DNA of 64,000 nt from Devosia sp. MC521 (GTDB taxonomy: Bacteria; Pseudomonadota; Alphaproteobacteria; Rhizobiales; Devosiaceae): assembly GCF_014127105.1 (NCBI RefSeq), contig NZ_CP059902.1, forward strand, positions 2,699,001 through 2,763,000, written 5' to 3'. The position numbers were made by a program, and so were the translations under genes. Each line of letters starts with the position of its first letter. Position 1 is the first letter of the stretch. Shown here in pieces: positions 8,811 through 17,569 of this stretch. The notes beneath the pieces were generated by a model. The model did not search any database, had not been told where the DNA came from, and saw only the letters and a list, made by a program, of their open reading frames with translations.

Positions 8811-9740
8811 ATGTTGAGCTATATCCTGCGCCGCCTCGTCTCAGTTGCGTTCACCTTCATCGTGGTGTCGCTGATCATCTTCTTCATGATGCACGCTGTC
8901 CCCGGCGGCCCGTTCGACGCCAACGACATGCCGGTCTCCGCCGCCGTCCGCGAAAAGCTTATGGCCCAGCTTGGGCTCGATCAGCCGCTATACGTGCAAT
9001 ACTTCAAATACATGTGGGGCGTGCTCCATCTCGATTTCGGCGTGCCCTATCAGAGCCCTGGGGAAAGCGTGCTGCAATTGCTCTCCCGCGCTTGGGTCCC
9101 GAGCCTTGTCTTGGGGGGCCTCGGCGTTGTGGTCGGCGCGCCCTTGGGCATTCTTTTGGGCATGGCGGCAGCGCTTAATCGCAACACTTGGATCGACTAT
9201 GTGGCCTCCGCTCTTGCAACCATCGGCCTGACCATTCCGGTGTTCGTCACCTCAATGCTGCTGATCTTGGTATTTGCAGTCTGGCTCAAATGGTTTCCGG
9301 CAAGCGGTTGGCCCCACCCCAATCGCTGGGTACTGCCAGTCATTGCCTATGCCGCAATTCCGCTCGCCACCTACGCGCGCTACACCCGCTCGGCCATGCT
9401 CGACACTTTGAGCAAGCCCTTTGTCAACGTGTTGCGCGCCAAGGGCCTTTCCGAGCGAAAAATCATCTTCCAGCACGTGCTGCGCAATTCGGCCATTCCG
9501 CTGGTGACCGTCTTCCTCCCCATGTTCATTGGCACAGCAACAGGCTCGATCTTTGTCGAAGCCATGTTCCGCGTGCCCGGCCTTGGGTCATACTTCGTCT
9601 CCTCGATCCAGAACCGCGATTATCCGCTCGAAATGGCGCTCATGCTCATGATCACCTTCATGTACTGCATCGCCTATCTGCTCTCGGACATCGTCTATGC
9701 GCTGATCAATCCGCGTATCCGCGTAGGAGGAAGCCAATGA
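8811..9740 (+). CDS. peptide ABC importer permease, DppB-like
   Basis: A 309-residue inner-membrane permease. The N-terminus MLSYILRRLVS and the HAVPGGPFD motif (29-37) are typical of DppB/OppB. Six hydrophobic segments follow, with the EAA loop (VNVLRAKGLSERKI, about 204-217) that contacts the ATPase. A strong AAAGGAGG site precedes ATG 8811, 13 bases after the ATPase stop. The stop overlaps the start of the next permease (ATGA), indicating translational coupling. Confidence 0.93.
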   Translation: MLSYILRRLVSVAFTFIVVSLIIFFMMHAVPGGPFDANDMPVSAAVREKLMAQLGLDQPLYVQYFKYMWGVLHLDFGVPYQSPGESVLQLLSRAWVPSLVLGGLGVVVGAPLGILLGMAAALNRNTWIDYVASALATIGLTIPVFVTSMLLILVFAVWLKWFPASGWPHPNRWVLPVIAYAAIPLATYARYTRSAMLDTLSKPFVNVLRAKGLSERKIIFQHVLRNSAIPLVTVFLPMFIGTATGSIFVEAMFRVPGLGSYFVSSIQNRDYPLEMALMLMITFMYCIAYLLSDIVYALINPRIRVGGSQ

Positions 9741-10618
9741 CCGACATCCTCACCCCAACGCCCGCGAGCAACCGCAGCCCGCTCTGGTTCGCTTGGATGC
9801 GCTTTAGCTCAAACAAAGCCGCCCTCGTCGGTGGCATCGTCATGGTAGTGCTGATCTGGATGGCGATCTTCGCCCCGATCATGACCCCTGTCGAACCCGA
9901 AGCGCAGCTTTTTCTCACCCAGGCCCTCGCCTTCCCTTCCCCCGAGCATTGGATGGGGATTGATAATCTCGGGCGCGATTTTTACACCCGCATCGTCTAT
10001 GGCGCGCGCGTCTCGCTCTCCATCGGCTTTATTGCGGCTGGGTTTTCCGTACTCATAGGAATTCCCCTTGGCGCTTTGGCAGGCTATTTCGGCGGCAAGG
10101 TCGATTGGGTTATCATGCGTATCATCGAGCTCTTCTCGGTTGTTCCACCGCTGCTCGCCGCCATGCTCTTGGGTGCCCTCACCCGTGGCGGCTATCCCAC
10201 TATTGTCGCCATCGCGGCGCTCTTTGGCTGGGTGCAAGTCTGCCTACTCGTCCGCGCCCAGGTGAAGGCATCGCGCGAGAAGGAATTTGTCCGCGCCGCC
10301 GAGGCCCTCGGAGCCTCCCCTTGGTACATCATCCGTCGCCATCTCATTCCAAATTCCATTAGCCCGATCATTGTCGGTTTCGTGCTTGCGATCCCCCTCG
10401 CCATGATGCTCGAAGCCTCATTGAGCTTCCTTGGAATTGGTGTTCCCCCGCCAACCCCCACCTGGGGTCAGATGATCAATGAAGGCATCAACTTCATGTT
10501 CTTCTATTGGCATCTCGCCGTGTTCCCCACGGCAGCCCTTGCTATCACCGTTCTTGCCACCTCGCTGTTTGGCGATGGTCTGCGAGACGCCCTCGATCCG
10601 ACCCTGAAAGGCCGTTAA
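9737..10618 (+). CDS. peptide ABC importer permease, DppC-like
   Basis: A 293-residue partner permease of the DppC/OppC family. A short cytoplasmic N-terminus leads to a membrane segment near 30-50, then the family's HWMGIDNLGRDFYTRI motif (about 70-85) and five more membrane segments. The EAA loop is FVRAAEALGASPWYI. The ATG overlaps the stop of the upstream permease and a GTAGGAGG site lies inside that gene. The alternative of a much longer product starting upstream is ruled out by overlap with the previous coding frame. Confidence 0.93.
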   Translation: MTDILTPTPASNRSPLWFAWMRFSSNKAALVGGIVMVVLIWMAIFAPIMTPVEPEAQLFLTQALAFPSPEHWMGIDNLGRDFYTRIVYGARVSLSIGFIAAGFSVLIGIPLGALAGYFGGKVDWVIMRIIELFSVVPPLLAAMLLGALTRGGYPTIVAIAALFGWVQVCLLVRAQVKASREKEFVRAAEALGASPWYIIRRHLIPNSISPIIVGFVLAIPLAMMLEASLSFLGIGVPPPTPTWGQMINEGINFMFFYWHLAVFPTAALAITVLATSLFGDGLRDALDPTLKGR

Positions 10619-10620
10619 TC

Positions 10621-11802
10621 GTGTCTGAAAATCTTGCTCGACAGTTCCTCATCCGCGAGGATGTCGTTTTCCTCAACCACGGCTCTTTCGGCGCGTGTCC
10701 GCGCCCGGTGTTTGAGACCTACCAAGGCTGGCAGCTCGAATTGGAGCGCGAACCCGTCGAATTCCTCGGCCGCAAGCTCACTGAAAACATGCGCGTGCCG
10801 CGTCAGGCCCTCGCTGCCGAACTAAACTGTGACGAACAGGACGTTGTGGGCGTCATCAACGCCACCACCGGCCTCAACATTGTTGCGCGTTCGCTCGACC
10901 TCAAGCCGGGCGATCAGATCCTCACCACTGACCACGAATATTCCGCTCTGGAAAAAACCTGGGCCTTTATCTGCCGTCAAACTGGCGCAGAAATCGTCGT
11001 CGTCGATGTGCCCTTGCCGCTCACCAGCGAAGAGCAGTTCACCAAGGCCATCGTGTCCGGCATGACGGAGCGCACCAAAGTTCTCTTCCTTAGCCACATC
11101 ACTTCCGCAACAGCCCTCGTGTTCCCGGTCGAGCCCGCCATTGCTGAGGCCCGTAAGCGCGGCATCTGGTCGGTGATCGATGGTGCTCACGCCCCCGGCC
11201 ATATCCCGCTCGACATGCAAAAGCTTGGCGCCGATTTCTACTCTGGCAATTGCCACAAGTGGATGATGGCCCCCAAGGGTTCAGCCTTCCTCTATGCCCG
11301 CCCCGAGGTCCAATCCCTGCTCGACCCTTTGGTCGTCAGCCACGGCTGGACCGCGCAATCCAAGGACCCCGGCGCTAAGGGTGCATTCGACAACTCCCCC
11401 TTTGTCGATGAGATGGAAATGATGGGCACGCGTGACCCTTCGGCTTTCCTCGCCATTCCCGCCGCGCTCAAATTCCGCGATGACAATGATTGGCCCGCTG
11501 TTGCCGAACATTGCCGCGCCTTGGCGCAAGACACCGGCGAACGCATTGCCAAACTCACGGGCCTTGAACCCTTCAGCTCGCCCGAGTTTTGCGCCCCGCA
11601 AATGGTCGCCATGCCGATCCCGGAATGCGATCCACTGGCCATCCACACGGCGCTCTTTGAGCAGTATAAAATCGAAATCCCGGTTTTCCGCTGGAAGGAC
11701 CACTGCGTCGCACGTGTTTCTGTGCAGGGCTACAACTCCAAACCACAAATGGATCGCTTGGTTGAGGCTCTCACGGCGCTTCTGAACTTAAACAAGGCAT
11801 AG
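10621..11802 (+). CDS. class V aminotransferase, isopenicillin-N-epimerase-like
   Basis: A 393-residue PLP enzyme. The Schiff-base lysine is Lys213 in GNCHKWM and Asp187 in DGAHAPG contacts the pyridine nitrogen. FLNHGSFGACP near 15-27 is the signature start of the CefD / cysteine-desulfurase-like group. CefD epimerises the aminoadipyl side chain of isopenicillin N; related enzymes are racemases, lyases or desulfurases, so the reaction is not fixed. The start is GTG 10621, two bases after the permease stop, so it is read in the importer operon. It most likely acts on the imported compound, for example by epimerising or cleaving an amino-acid moiety. Confidence 0.82.
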   Translation: MSENLARQFLIREDVVFLNHGSFGACPRPVFETYQGWQLELEREPVEFLGRKLTENMRVPRQALAAELNCDEQDVVGVINATTGLNIVARSLDLKPGDQILTTDHEYSALEKTWAFICRQTGAEIVVVDVPLPLTSEEQFTKAIVSGMTERTKVLFLSHITSATALVFPVEPAIAEARKRGIWSVIDGAHAPGHIPLDMQKLGADFYSGNCHKWMMAPKGSAFLYARPEVQSLLDPLVVSHGWTAQSKDPGAKGAFDNSPFVDEMEMMGTRDPSAFLAIPAALKFRDDNDWPAVAEHCRALAQDTGERIAKLTGLEPFSSPEFCAPQMVAMPIPECDPLAIHTALFEQYKIEIPVFRWKDHCVARVSVQGYNSKPQMDRLVEALTALLNLNKA

Positions 11803-11870
11803 GCTGACAAACGCTCTCAGATGTGGTGAGAGAGAGCACCTAGCCGCCACACCGAGAGGATCGGGCACCC

Positions 11871-12599
11871 ATGGATCGGGAAAATGCCCTTAACTATCTG
11901 GAGCCTTTAGAGAACCGCACGCGCAACGTGGCGGTACAGGATGCGCTCGCCGAAATGGTCGAGCGCGCCGGTCTCAAAATCGGTGACCGCCTCCCGCCAG
12001 AATTGTCCTTGGCCTCGTCCTTGGGCGTCGGTCGTTCGACAATTCGGGAGGCCCTCAATCGCTGGGAAGGCCTTGGCGTCATCCGTCGCCGTCGTGGCGA
12101 CGGAACCTATCTCACCGCCAATGTGCAAACCTCGCGCGGGCTCATCCCCACCATGGTGCGCTTGGAAGGCGAGGCCTTGCTTCGCCTTCTCGAAATTCGC
12201 CGCACGCTCGAAATCGACGTCGTGCGCAAAGCCACGATCCACGCCAGCGAGGCGCAGCGCAAAGAGATCAGTCGACTGGGCGACATTCTTCTCAAGGCAG
12301 TCAATGGTGGTCACCCTTGGCGCAAAGAAGACCATGCTTTCCACGACGCCATCTATCATGCCTCCGGCAATCCCATGTATGGCCAGATACTCACCAATCT
12401 CGATCACGCCCTCGAACGTGACGTAAACTCGCCCTACAATCGCGATGCCTTCGGTCTGGGGTCTTTCCCTATGCACAAGGATCTGGCCGACGCCATTCTG
12501 GCCAGTAATCCAGATCGGGCCGTCCAAGCGATCAGCGAAGTGATCGACAATGTCGAATTCGAAATCCGCGCAATCTTGGCTGCCACCAAGGACAGTTAG
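11871..12599 (+). CDS. GntR-family regulator, FadR/FCD type
   Basis: A 242-residue regulator. A winged helix-turn-helix (about 20-85, with GRSTIREALNRWEGLGVIR) is followed by an all-helical FCD ligand-binding domain (about 105-230) carrying the metal-binding Asp and His pattern (EDHAFHDAIYHASGN). It sits 68 bases after the PLP enzyme on the same strand, probably the last gene of the importer unit, with a small CTCTCA/TGAGAG stem in the gap. The likely role is repression of the importer operon in the absence of its substrate. The TGTCAGACA palindrome at 5266 is a candidate site. Confidence 0.88.
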   Translation: MDRENALNYLEPLENRTRNVAVQDALAEMVERAGLKIGDRLPPELSLASSLGVGRSTIREALNRWEGLGVIRRRRGDGTYLTANVQTSRGLIPTMVRLEGEALLRLLEIRRTLEIDVVRKATIHASEAQRKEISRLGDILLKAVNGGHPWRKEDHAFHDAIYHASGNPMYGQILTNLDHALERDVNSPYNRDAFGLGSFPMHKDLADAILASNPDRAVQAISEVIDNVEFEIRAILAATKDS

Positions 12600-12694
12600 C
12601 GCGCGACAAAAAATAGCGCGATCAACTCGCCACCGCCCTACTCCCGCCCAAGCTGCAAATCACCTATATGATGGACAAACGCAGCGAGTAGCCC

Positions 12695-14026
12695 GTGACT
12701 GAATTTTTCCGCATTGAGAGCCCGAGCCTTGATCCCGCCACGGGAGAGGCCCGCTTTACCTATACGCTGAACGATCTCAGCTTCACCGAAGTGCTGACCT
12801 TGCCGCAAGGCGCGGACAGCGCGGCGGCACAAACCTCTAACTTCGAAAAACTTCTCGGGCTTACCGCGATCACCTTGGGCGTGAGCTACTTTAAGCTCCG
12901 TGCCCCGTTCACCATCGAAGCGCCAAGCATTCCGCTGACCTCCGCCGAACGCGCCTTCGTCATCGACATCTATGAAAACGGCCTCGGCGAATTCTACGCC
13001 CGCAATGAGCTGGCTCGCTTCGGTAAGCTCACGCTCACCGCGCCCGAGGACACTATTGCCCGCAAGCCCGAGATCACTCTGCTCGAACGCACCCTGCTGC
13101 CCATTGGCGGCGGCAAGGACAGCCTCGTCAGTGTTGATCTCCTGACGCACACGGGTGTGCCGTTCACCCCGTTTGCGGTCAATCCTAAGGGCCCAATCGT
13201 CTCTTGCGTGGATGCCATTGGCACGGCGCCCGTTTACGTGTCGCGAAAACTCGACGCTGAGATGATCCGCCTCTCCAAGGAACCGGGTTATTACAACGGG
13301 CACGTGCCCTCGACCGCGATCAACTCCATGATCGCCTCGCTGTGCGCTGTGCTCTTTGGCTACGACCAGATCGTTCTCTCCAACGAGCGCTCTGCCAGCG
13401 AAGGCAATGTCGTGTTCGATGGCCGTGAGACCAATCACCAATACTCAAAGTCTCTTGGCTTTGAGCTGCTGATTGCCGATACGCTCGCCAATGCCACTGG
13501 CGGCGCGCTGAAATATTTCTCGCTGCTCCGTCCCTATTCGGAAGCCCGCATTGCCTCGCTCTTCACCAAGAGCGATAAATTCGACGCGGTCTTTTCAAGC
13601 TGCAATCGCAACTTCCGTCTCAACGGCAATGACGGCGCATTGTGGTGCGACGAATGCCCAAAATGCCACTTCGTCTTCCTGATCTTCGCGCCCTTCATGA
13701 AGAAGGAACGGCTCTTGCGCATCTTCGGCAAGAACCTGCTTGATGTCGCTGAATACGAACATTCCTTCCGCGAGCTCTCCGGCCTTGCTGGCCAAAAGCC
13801 CTGGGAATGCGTTGGCGAAATTCTCGAAGCCGCAGCGTGCTTCTACACGCTGTCGCGCCACGCCGATTGGTATCAGGACACCATCGTCAAAGCTCTCAAG
13901 GACGACCTCCTCGCCCAATACGGCGAAGAAAAACTCCAACTGGCCATGGCGGAGTGCCTCACCGACAGTCGCGATCACCACATCCCGCCCGCCCTCTCGG
14001 CCAAGGTGCAAGCTTATGCGGTTTGA
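12695..14026 (+). CDS. murL: UDP-MurNAc-L-Ala-L-Glu epimerase MurL
   Basis: A 443-residue enzyme assigned to MurL, which inverts the terminal L-Glu of UDP-MurNAc-L-Ala-L-Glu to D-Glu using ATP. A PP-loop-like nucleotide motif, IGGGKDS, is at 137-143. SNERSASEGN lies near 230 and a Cys cluster CDECPKC at 318-324 with another Cys near 307, probably a metal or structural site. The start is GTG 12695. The last 11 bases overlap the start of murD2, so the two are coupled. Established knowledge: MurL and MurD2 were characterised together in Xanthomonas oryzae as an alternative to MurI plus MurD. The pairing here makes the assignment strong. Confidence 0.86.
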   Translation: MTEFFRIESPSLDPATGEARFTYTLNDLSFTEVLTLPQGADSAAAQTSNFEKLLGLTAITLGVSYFKLRAPFTIEAPSIPLTSAERAFVIDIYENGLGEFYARNELARFGKLTLTAPEDTIARKPEITLLERTLLPIGGGKDSLVSVDLLTHTGVPFTPFAVNPKGPIVSCVDAIGTAPVYVSRKLDAEMIRLSKEPGYYNGHVPSTAINSMIASLCAVLFGYDQIVLSNERSASEGNVVFDGRETNHQYSKSLGFELLIADTLANATGGALKYFSLLRPYSEARIASLFTKSDKFDAVFSSCNRNFRLNGNDGALWCDECPKCHFVFLIFAPFMKKERLLRIFGKNLLDVAEYEHSFRELSGLAGQKPWECVGEILEAAACFYTLSRHADWYQDTIVKALKDDLLAQYGEEKLQLAMAECLTDSRDHHIPPALSAKVQAYAV

Positions 14027-15311
14027 AGAACCGGTCCTGCTCTATGGCGCAGGCAAAGAAGCCCTCTCGACCCGCGCTTTCCTAAAAGCCCAGCAGCCCA
14101 ACCTGCCGGTCTTCGTCGCCGTCGATAGCGGCGCAGCCGACATTCCGGACACGGTGCATATCCCGGCAGATGAGCTGCCGCGCGCCATTGCTGAGCGACG
14201 CTTTAGCTACATCATCAAAAGCCCCGGCGTGTCGCGTTATAAGCCGATTTTTGAAATCGCCGCCGATGCTGGCATTTCCGTAACATCGAACCTCAATCTC
14301 TGGGGATCGAGCTATCGCGCGGGCCGCACCGTCATTGCCATCACCGGCACCAAGGGCAAGTCGACCACAGCCACGCTCACCCATCTCATGCTCACCCGTT
14401 CGGGCATTGATGCAGGTCTGGCTGGCAATGTTGGTCTCGCGCCCATCGACATTGCCGACAAACATGCCGTCGTGATTTTTGAGCTCTCGAGCTACCAAAC
14501 CTCGGACATGAGTTTTCTGCCCGATATTGCTGCCCTCACCAATCTCTACCCCGAACATGTCGATTGGCACGGCTCTGTCGAGCGCTATTACGCCGACAAG
14601 CTCCACCTCATTGATCGCGATGGTGATTTCCCGGTAGCGCTCGGCGCCAAAGCCAAGGGCAATGCACTGGTCGCCAAGGCAGTGCGTGATCATCGCCGTC
14701 TGGTCCAAGAGCTGACGGCGGATCAAGAACGCGCCATAGAAAACGCTGCAGCGCACTCCCGCCTCAAAGGCGCACACAATCTCGATAATGCCTTCCTCGC
14801 GGCCCAGATCGCCCTGGCCACAGGCGGAACTATGGAAGGCATCCTTGCCGGCATCGCCGCTTTCCGCCCTCTGCCCCACCGTTTGGAAGAGCACAGCATC
14901 GGCGGCGTCACCTTCGTTGACGACAGCATTTCCACCACGCCTGAAGCCACCAAGGCAGCCCTTGCGGCCTATCCTGGCCGCCGTATCGCGCTGATCGCTG
15001 GCGGGCACGAGCGCGAACAGGACTATGCCGAGCTCGCCACGCTTCTGGCCCTGCGCGGCGTCACGACTTTGGTCACGCTTCCCGTCACGGGCAAGCGCCT
15101 CGCTGATGCCGCCCGCATCGCCGCGCCCGAGATTGTCGTGACCGAAGTGCCTGATCTTGAAGCCGCTATGCACACGCTCCTCGCGCAGCGCGAGCGTTTT
15201 GACACCATCATCCTCTCGCCCGGCGCGCCGTCGTACAACCAATTCAAAAACTTTGAAGAGCGCGGTGCCCGCTTTATCGCCTACGCTCAGGCGCTATTTG
15301 CGACCGCTTAA
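14016..15311 (+). CDS. murD2: UDP-MurNAc-L-Ala--L-glutamate ligase MurD2
   Basis: A 431-residue Mur ligase. It has an N-terminal Rossmann-like domain (LLYGAGKEA, 8-16), the ATP loop GTKGKST (111-117) with GNVGLAP, and the central motif YPEHVDWHG. The C-terminal domain holds the PHRLEE motif and ends in LSPGAPSYNQF. It resembles MurD but, next to MurL, is expected to add L-Glu rather than D-Glu to UDP-MurNAc-L-Ala. The ATG lies within the end of murL. Whether the strain also has the standard MurI and MurD cannot be seen here. The stop overlaps that of the convergent gene by 3-4 bases. Confidence 0.85.
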   Translation: MRFEEPVLLYGAGKEALSTRAFLKAQQPNLPVFVAVDSGAADIPDTVHIPADELPRAIAERRFSYIIKSPGVSRYKPIFEIAADAGISVTSNLNLWGSSYRAGRTVIAITGTKGKSTTATLTHLMLTRSGIDAGLAGNVGLAPIDIADKHAVVIFELSSYQTSDMSFLPDIAALTNLYPEHVDWHGSVERYYADKLHLIDRDGDFPVALGAKAKGNALVAKAVRDHRRLVQELTADQERAIENAAAHSRLKGAHNLDNAFLAAQIALATGGTMEGILAGIAAFRPLPHRLEEHSIGGVTFVDDSISTTPEATKAALAAYPGRRIALIAGGHEREQDYAELATLLALRGVTTLVTLPVTGKRLADAARIAAPEIVVTEVPDLEAAMHTLLAQRERFDTIILSPGAPSYNQFKNFEERGARFIAYAQALFATA

Positions 15312-17074
15312 TACGGGCCGTCGAGCCGATCGTTCGGCACGCCCGCAGCGGACAGGCTCTTGCGAATAACATTGAGAAGCTGCGCGTCGGTGATCCGGCG
15401 CGCCAGCTGCGGCATGATCCCGTTTTCGCGAAAGCTACGTGTATCCAAAAGGCGCGGCAAAGACCGATTGAGCTGATTTGAATCGTTCAGCCCGTAGCCC
15501 GCCAGCACCCCGAACAATGGCGCCGTCATGTTGTCCGCATTCTGTAACAACACCGCATAGCGCCCAACCGCTTCCCAGTCTTCCTCAGCCAGTGCCACCA
15601 TCGCCGGTGTGATGTAATACCAGCCCGGCGGATTGCTCGAACTTTCAAGCGCGATATCGAACAGCTCCATCGCCTCGCGTCGACGTCCCGCAATCGCTAG
15701 AGATTGAGAGTAGGCCGCCAGAAGTTCCGAATTGGCCGGGTCAAGCTTCTGCGCCGTCCCATAGGCCATTTCTTCGCTTTCAAAATCTCCCCGTTCCCGA
15801 CTAAAGCGGGCGAACTGGGTCCAAACGAAAGCATTCAGGGGTTCGCTGGAGACCGCCACGCGCAGCAGTTCTTCGGCCATCGCCGTGCGCACGCCCATAT
15901 CAACGTTTTCATAGCCGCTACCGGCCGCTCCCCCCATAATCAGCAGCGCCTGTGCCGCCTGCACTTCCCCGGTCGCCCGTACATCCGGGCTTAACTGCGC
16001 ATAGCAGCGATTGCTGCGTGCAGCGGCATCGGGCGTAAGATCAGCACGGTAGCCAGAGTAGATCACCCTGCACAGATAGAGCGAAGGCACGACATTGATC
16101 TCTTGATCCGCCAAAATCGCCCGAACAGGCGCTAGCACCGGCCCATTGATATTGCTCAGCGCTGTCGCCAGTCGCAGGCTCACTGCATCGGTTAGGCCCT
16201 GAGAACCGCGCCCATCAACATTGGTCGTAATGACCTTGCTCCAGCTCACCTGGCCCGTCGCGGTATCAGTCAGGATCGCACTATACTGCGCCTCGTCACC
16301 ATCGCGACGCACCGTGCCGCTCAAAACAAAGTCAGCATCAACCAGCTGCGTCAGGCTGGTGCCACCATATTTGGCCATCACCAAGCCTGAGCTATTCAAC
16401 TTGGACACCAAATCAATGGCGAGACCAGCGGTCAGCGAAACATCGTCACCTGTTTGACTGAGGCGCTGAAACTCCATCACCTTTACCGACAATGGTTGGG
16501 TGAGATAACGCGCCTGCTCAGTGCGCTCTTCTTCCATGCCGCGAATAGCAAAAGTAATCGCGACCGCGGCAAACATCAGCGTCGCTAGGGCCAGCACACT
16601 CCACGACCGCAAGAGATGCTGGCGACTCACCAGCGCGGGGCGAGCGGACGATTTTGGCGCGATCTCGACCACGTCCATCCCGGCTTCGGGGAAAACTCTT
16701 GGTGTCGTCGAAGGACTTAAAACAGTAACCGGATCAACAACAACAAACTCCGGTACATATCGACCGGTTGGCAGTTCAATACGAACAGACTCACCTTGCC
16801 CGGCGCTGGCATAATACTGGGCGATTAACGCACGCAATCTACGCGCTTGCACGCGAACTATTGGGTCGGCCTGAGGGTCAAAATGGGCCGGACGATCGAA
16901 CACGTCGACGGCGATGGAGTAGGCTTTTATGCTGCTTTCTTCGCCCCGCAGAGTGGCACGAACGACATAATCGAGAAAACGGCTAAGCTGCGTAGAACGC
17001 GCGATTTCTGGCCACGACAGCAGGTTTTGCAAGGCCGCAAGAACGTCTTTTTCTGCTGGTCTGTCGCTGGCCAC
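15308..17074 (-). CDS. TolB/TPR-like single-pass membrane protein with N-terminal regulatory-type domain
   Basis: A 588-residue protein of a widespread but uncharacterised type, often mislabelled adenylate cyclase. Residues 1-115 hold a conserved domain (LSRFLDYVV, FDRPAHFDPQADPIVRVQARRLR, ELPTGRYVPEF) seen in front of TolB-like and TPR modules. A single membrane segment is at about 158-177. The outer part has a TolB-N-like stretch (FVLSGTVRRDGDEAQYSAIL) and then TPR-like helices. No cyclase catalytic domain is visible. The start is GTG 17074. It is convergent with murD2 and the two stops overlap at CTTAAT. Function unknown; a signalling or envelope-sensing role is only a guess. Confidence 0.75.
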   Translation of the reverse strand: MASDRPAEKDVLAALQNLLSWPEIARSTQLSRFLDYVVRATLRGEESSIKAYSIAVDVFDRPAHFDPQADPIVRVQARRLRALIAQYYASAGQGESVRIELPTGRYVPEFVVVDPVTVLSPSTTPRVFPEAGMDVVEIAPKSSARPALVSRQHLLRSWSVLALATLMFAAVAITFAIRGMEEERTEQARYLTQPLSVKVMEFQRLSQTGDDVSLTAGLAIDLVSKLNSSGLVMAKYGGTSLTQLVDADFVLSGTVRRDGDEAQYSAILTDTATGQVSWSKVITTNVDGRGSQGLTDAVSLRLATALSNINGPVLAPVRAILADQEINVVPSLYLCRVIYSGYRADLTPDAAARSNRCYAQLSPDVRATGEVQAAQALLIMGGAAGSGYENVDMGVRTAMAEELLRVAVSSEPLNAFVWTQFARFSRERGDFESEEMAYGTAQKLDPANSELLAAYSQSLAIAGRRREAMELFDIALESSSNPPGWYYITPAMVALAEEDWEAVGRYAVLLQNADNMTAPLFGVLAGYGLNDSNQLNRSLPRLLDTRSFRENGIMPQLARRITDAQLLNVIRKSLSAAGVPNDRLDGPY

Positions 17075-17569
17075 AAATGTCCCCCCACGCGGTCCGAACT
17101 AGCACCGTTTTACATGTAAAACGCAAGCGTTTGTTACCTGCGTTTAACGCCTATTTGCTTCCGGTGCAGAAACAATTCCCGCATACCAGTCCTCGTCGCG
17201 GCGCTTTCGTAGCGACGCTGGCCAGCGATTATTTCCCGCTGGATATCCAAAGTGAAATGCACGGGCCCCACCAAACGCCGCGCTAAGTCGGCGAGTGCAT
17301 GGATCAAGACTACCGATGCTTCGGCATCCACTAAACAGGTAAGCGACAACTGCGTCCACAGGTCGCGTACCTAGGCGGAGAGAGATGCTGCAGAAGGGTC
17401 CCCCCGACTTCAACTGCGTTCCCTGCGTCCTCTCCGCCGCCTCAGTTTAGATCAACGGTCTGCACCACTGTTGATCTGATGCGCAGGGCACTCTCAGCTC
17501 TGTGCTTGGGCGCGGTTACGGCTCCTCCCTGCTGTGCCGCTCCGGGGGGAGGAATGATCTGCAAAGGCG
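17075..17569. other. gene-free stretch
   Basis: About 495 bases with no supported gene or RNA. The open frames on both strands are short, Arg/Pro-rich and family-less. The only structure seen is a 9-base inverted repeat GGCGGAGAG (17374-17382) / CTCTCCGCC (17430-17438) with a 47-base gap. The promoter of the minus-strand gene at 17074 should lie in the first 100 bases; no clear box was picked out. Confidence 0.55.

Noticed and set aside
14082..15242. A 386-codon minus-strand frame opposite murD2
   Set aside because: murD2 has complete Mur-ligase motifs in its own frame; the antisense product is Gly/Glu-rich and featureless.
17134..17413. Short frames in the 17.1-17.5 kb gap
   Set aside because: No ribosome site, Arg/Leu-rich composition and no similarity to a known small protein.
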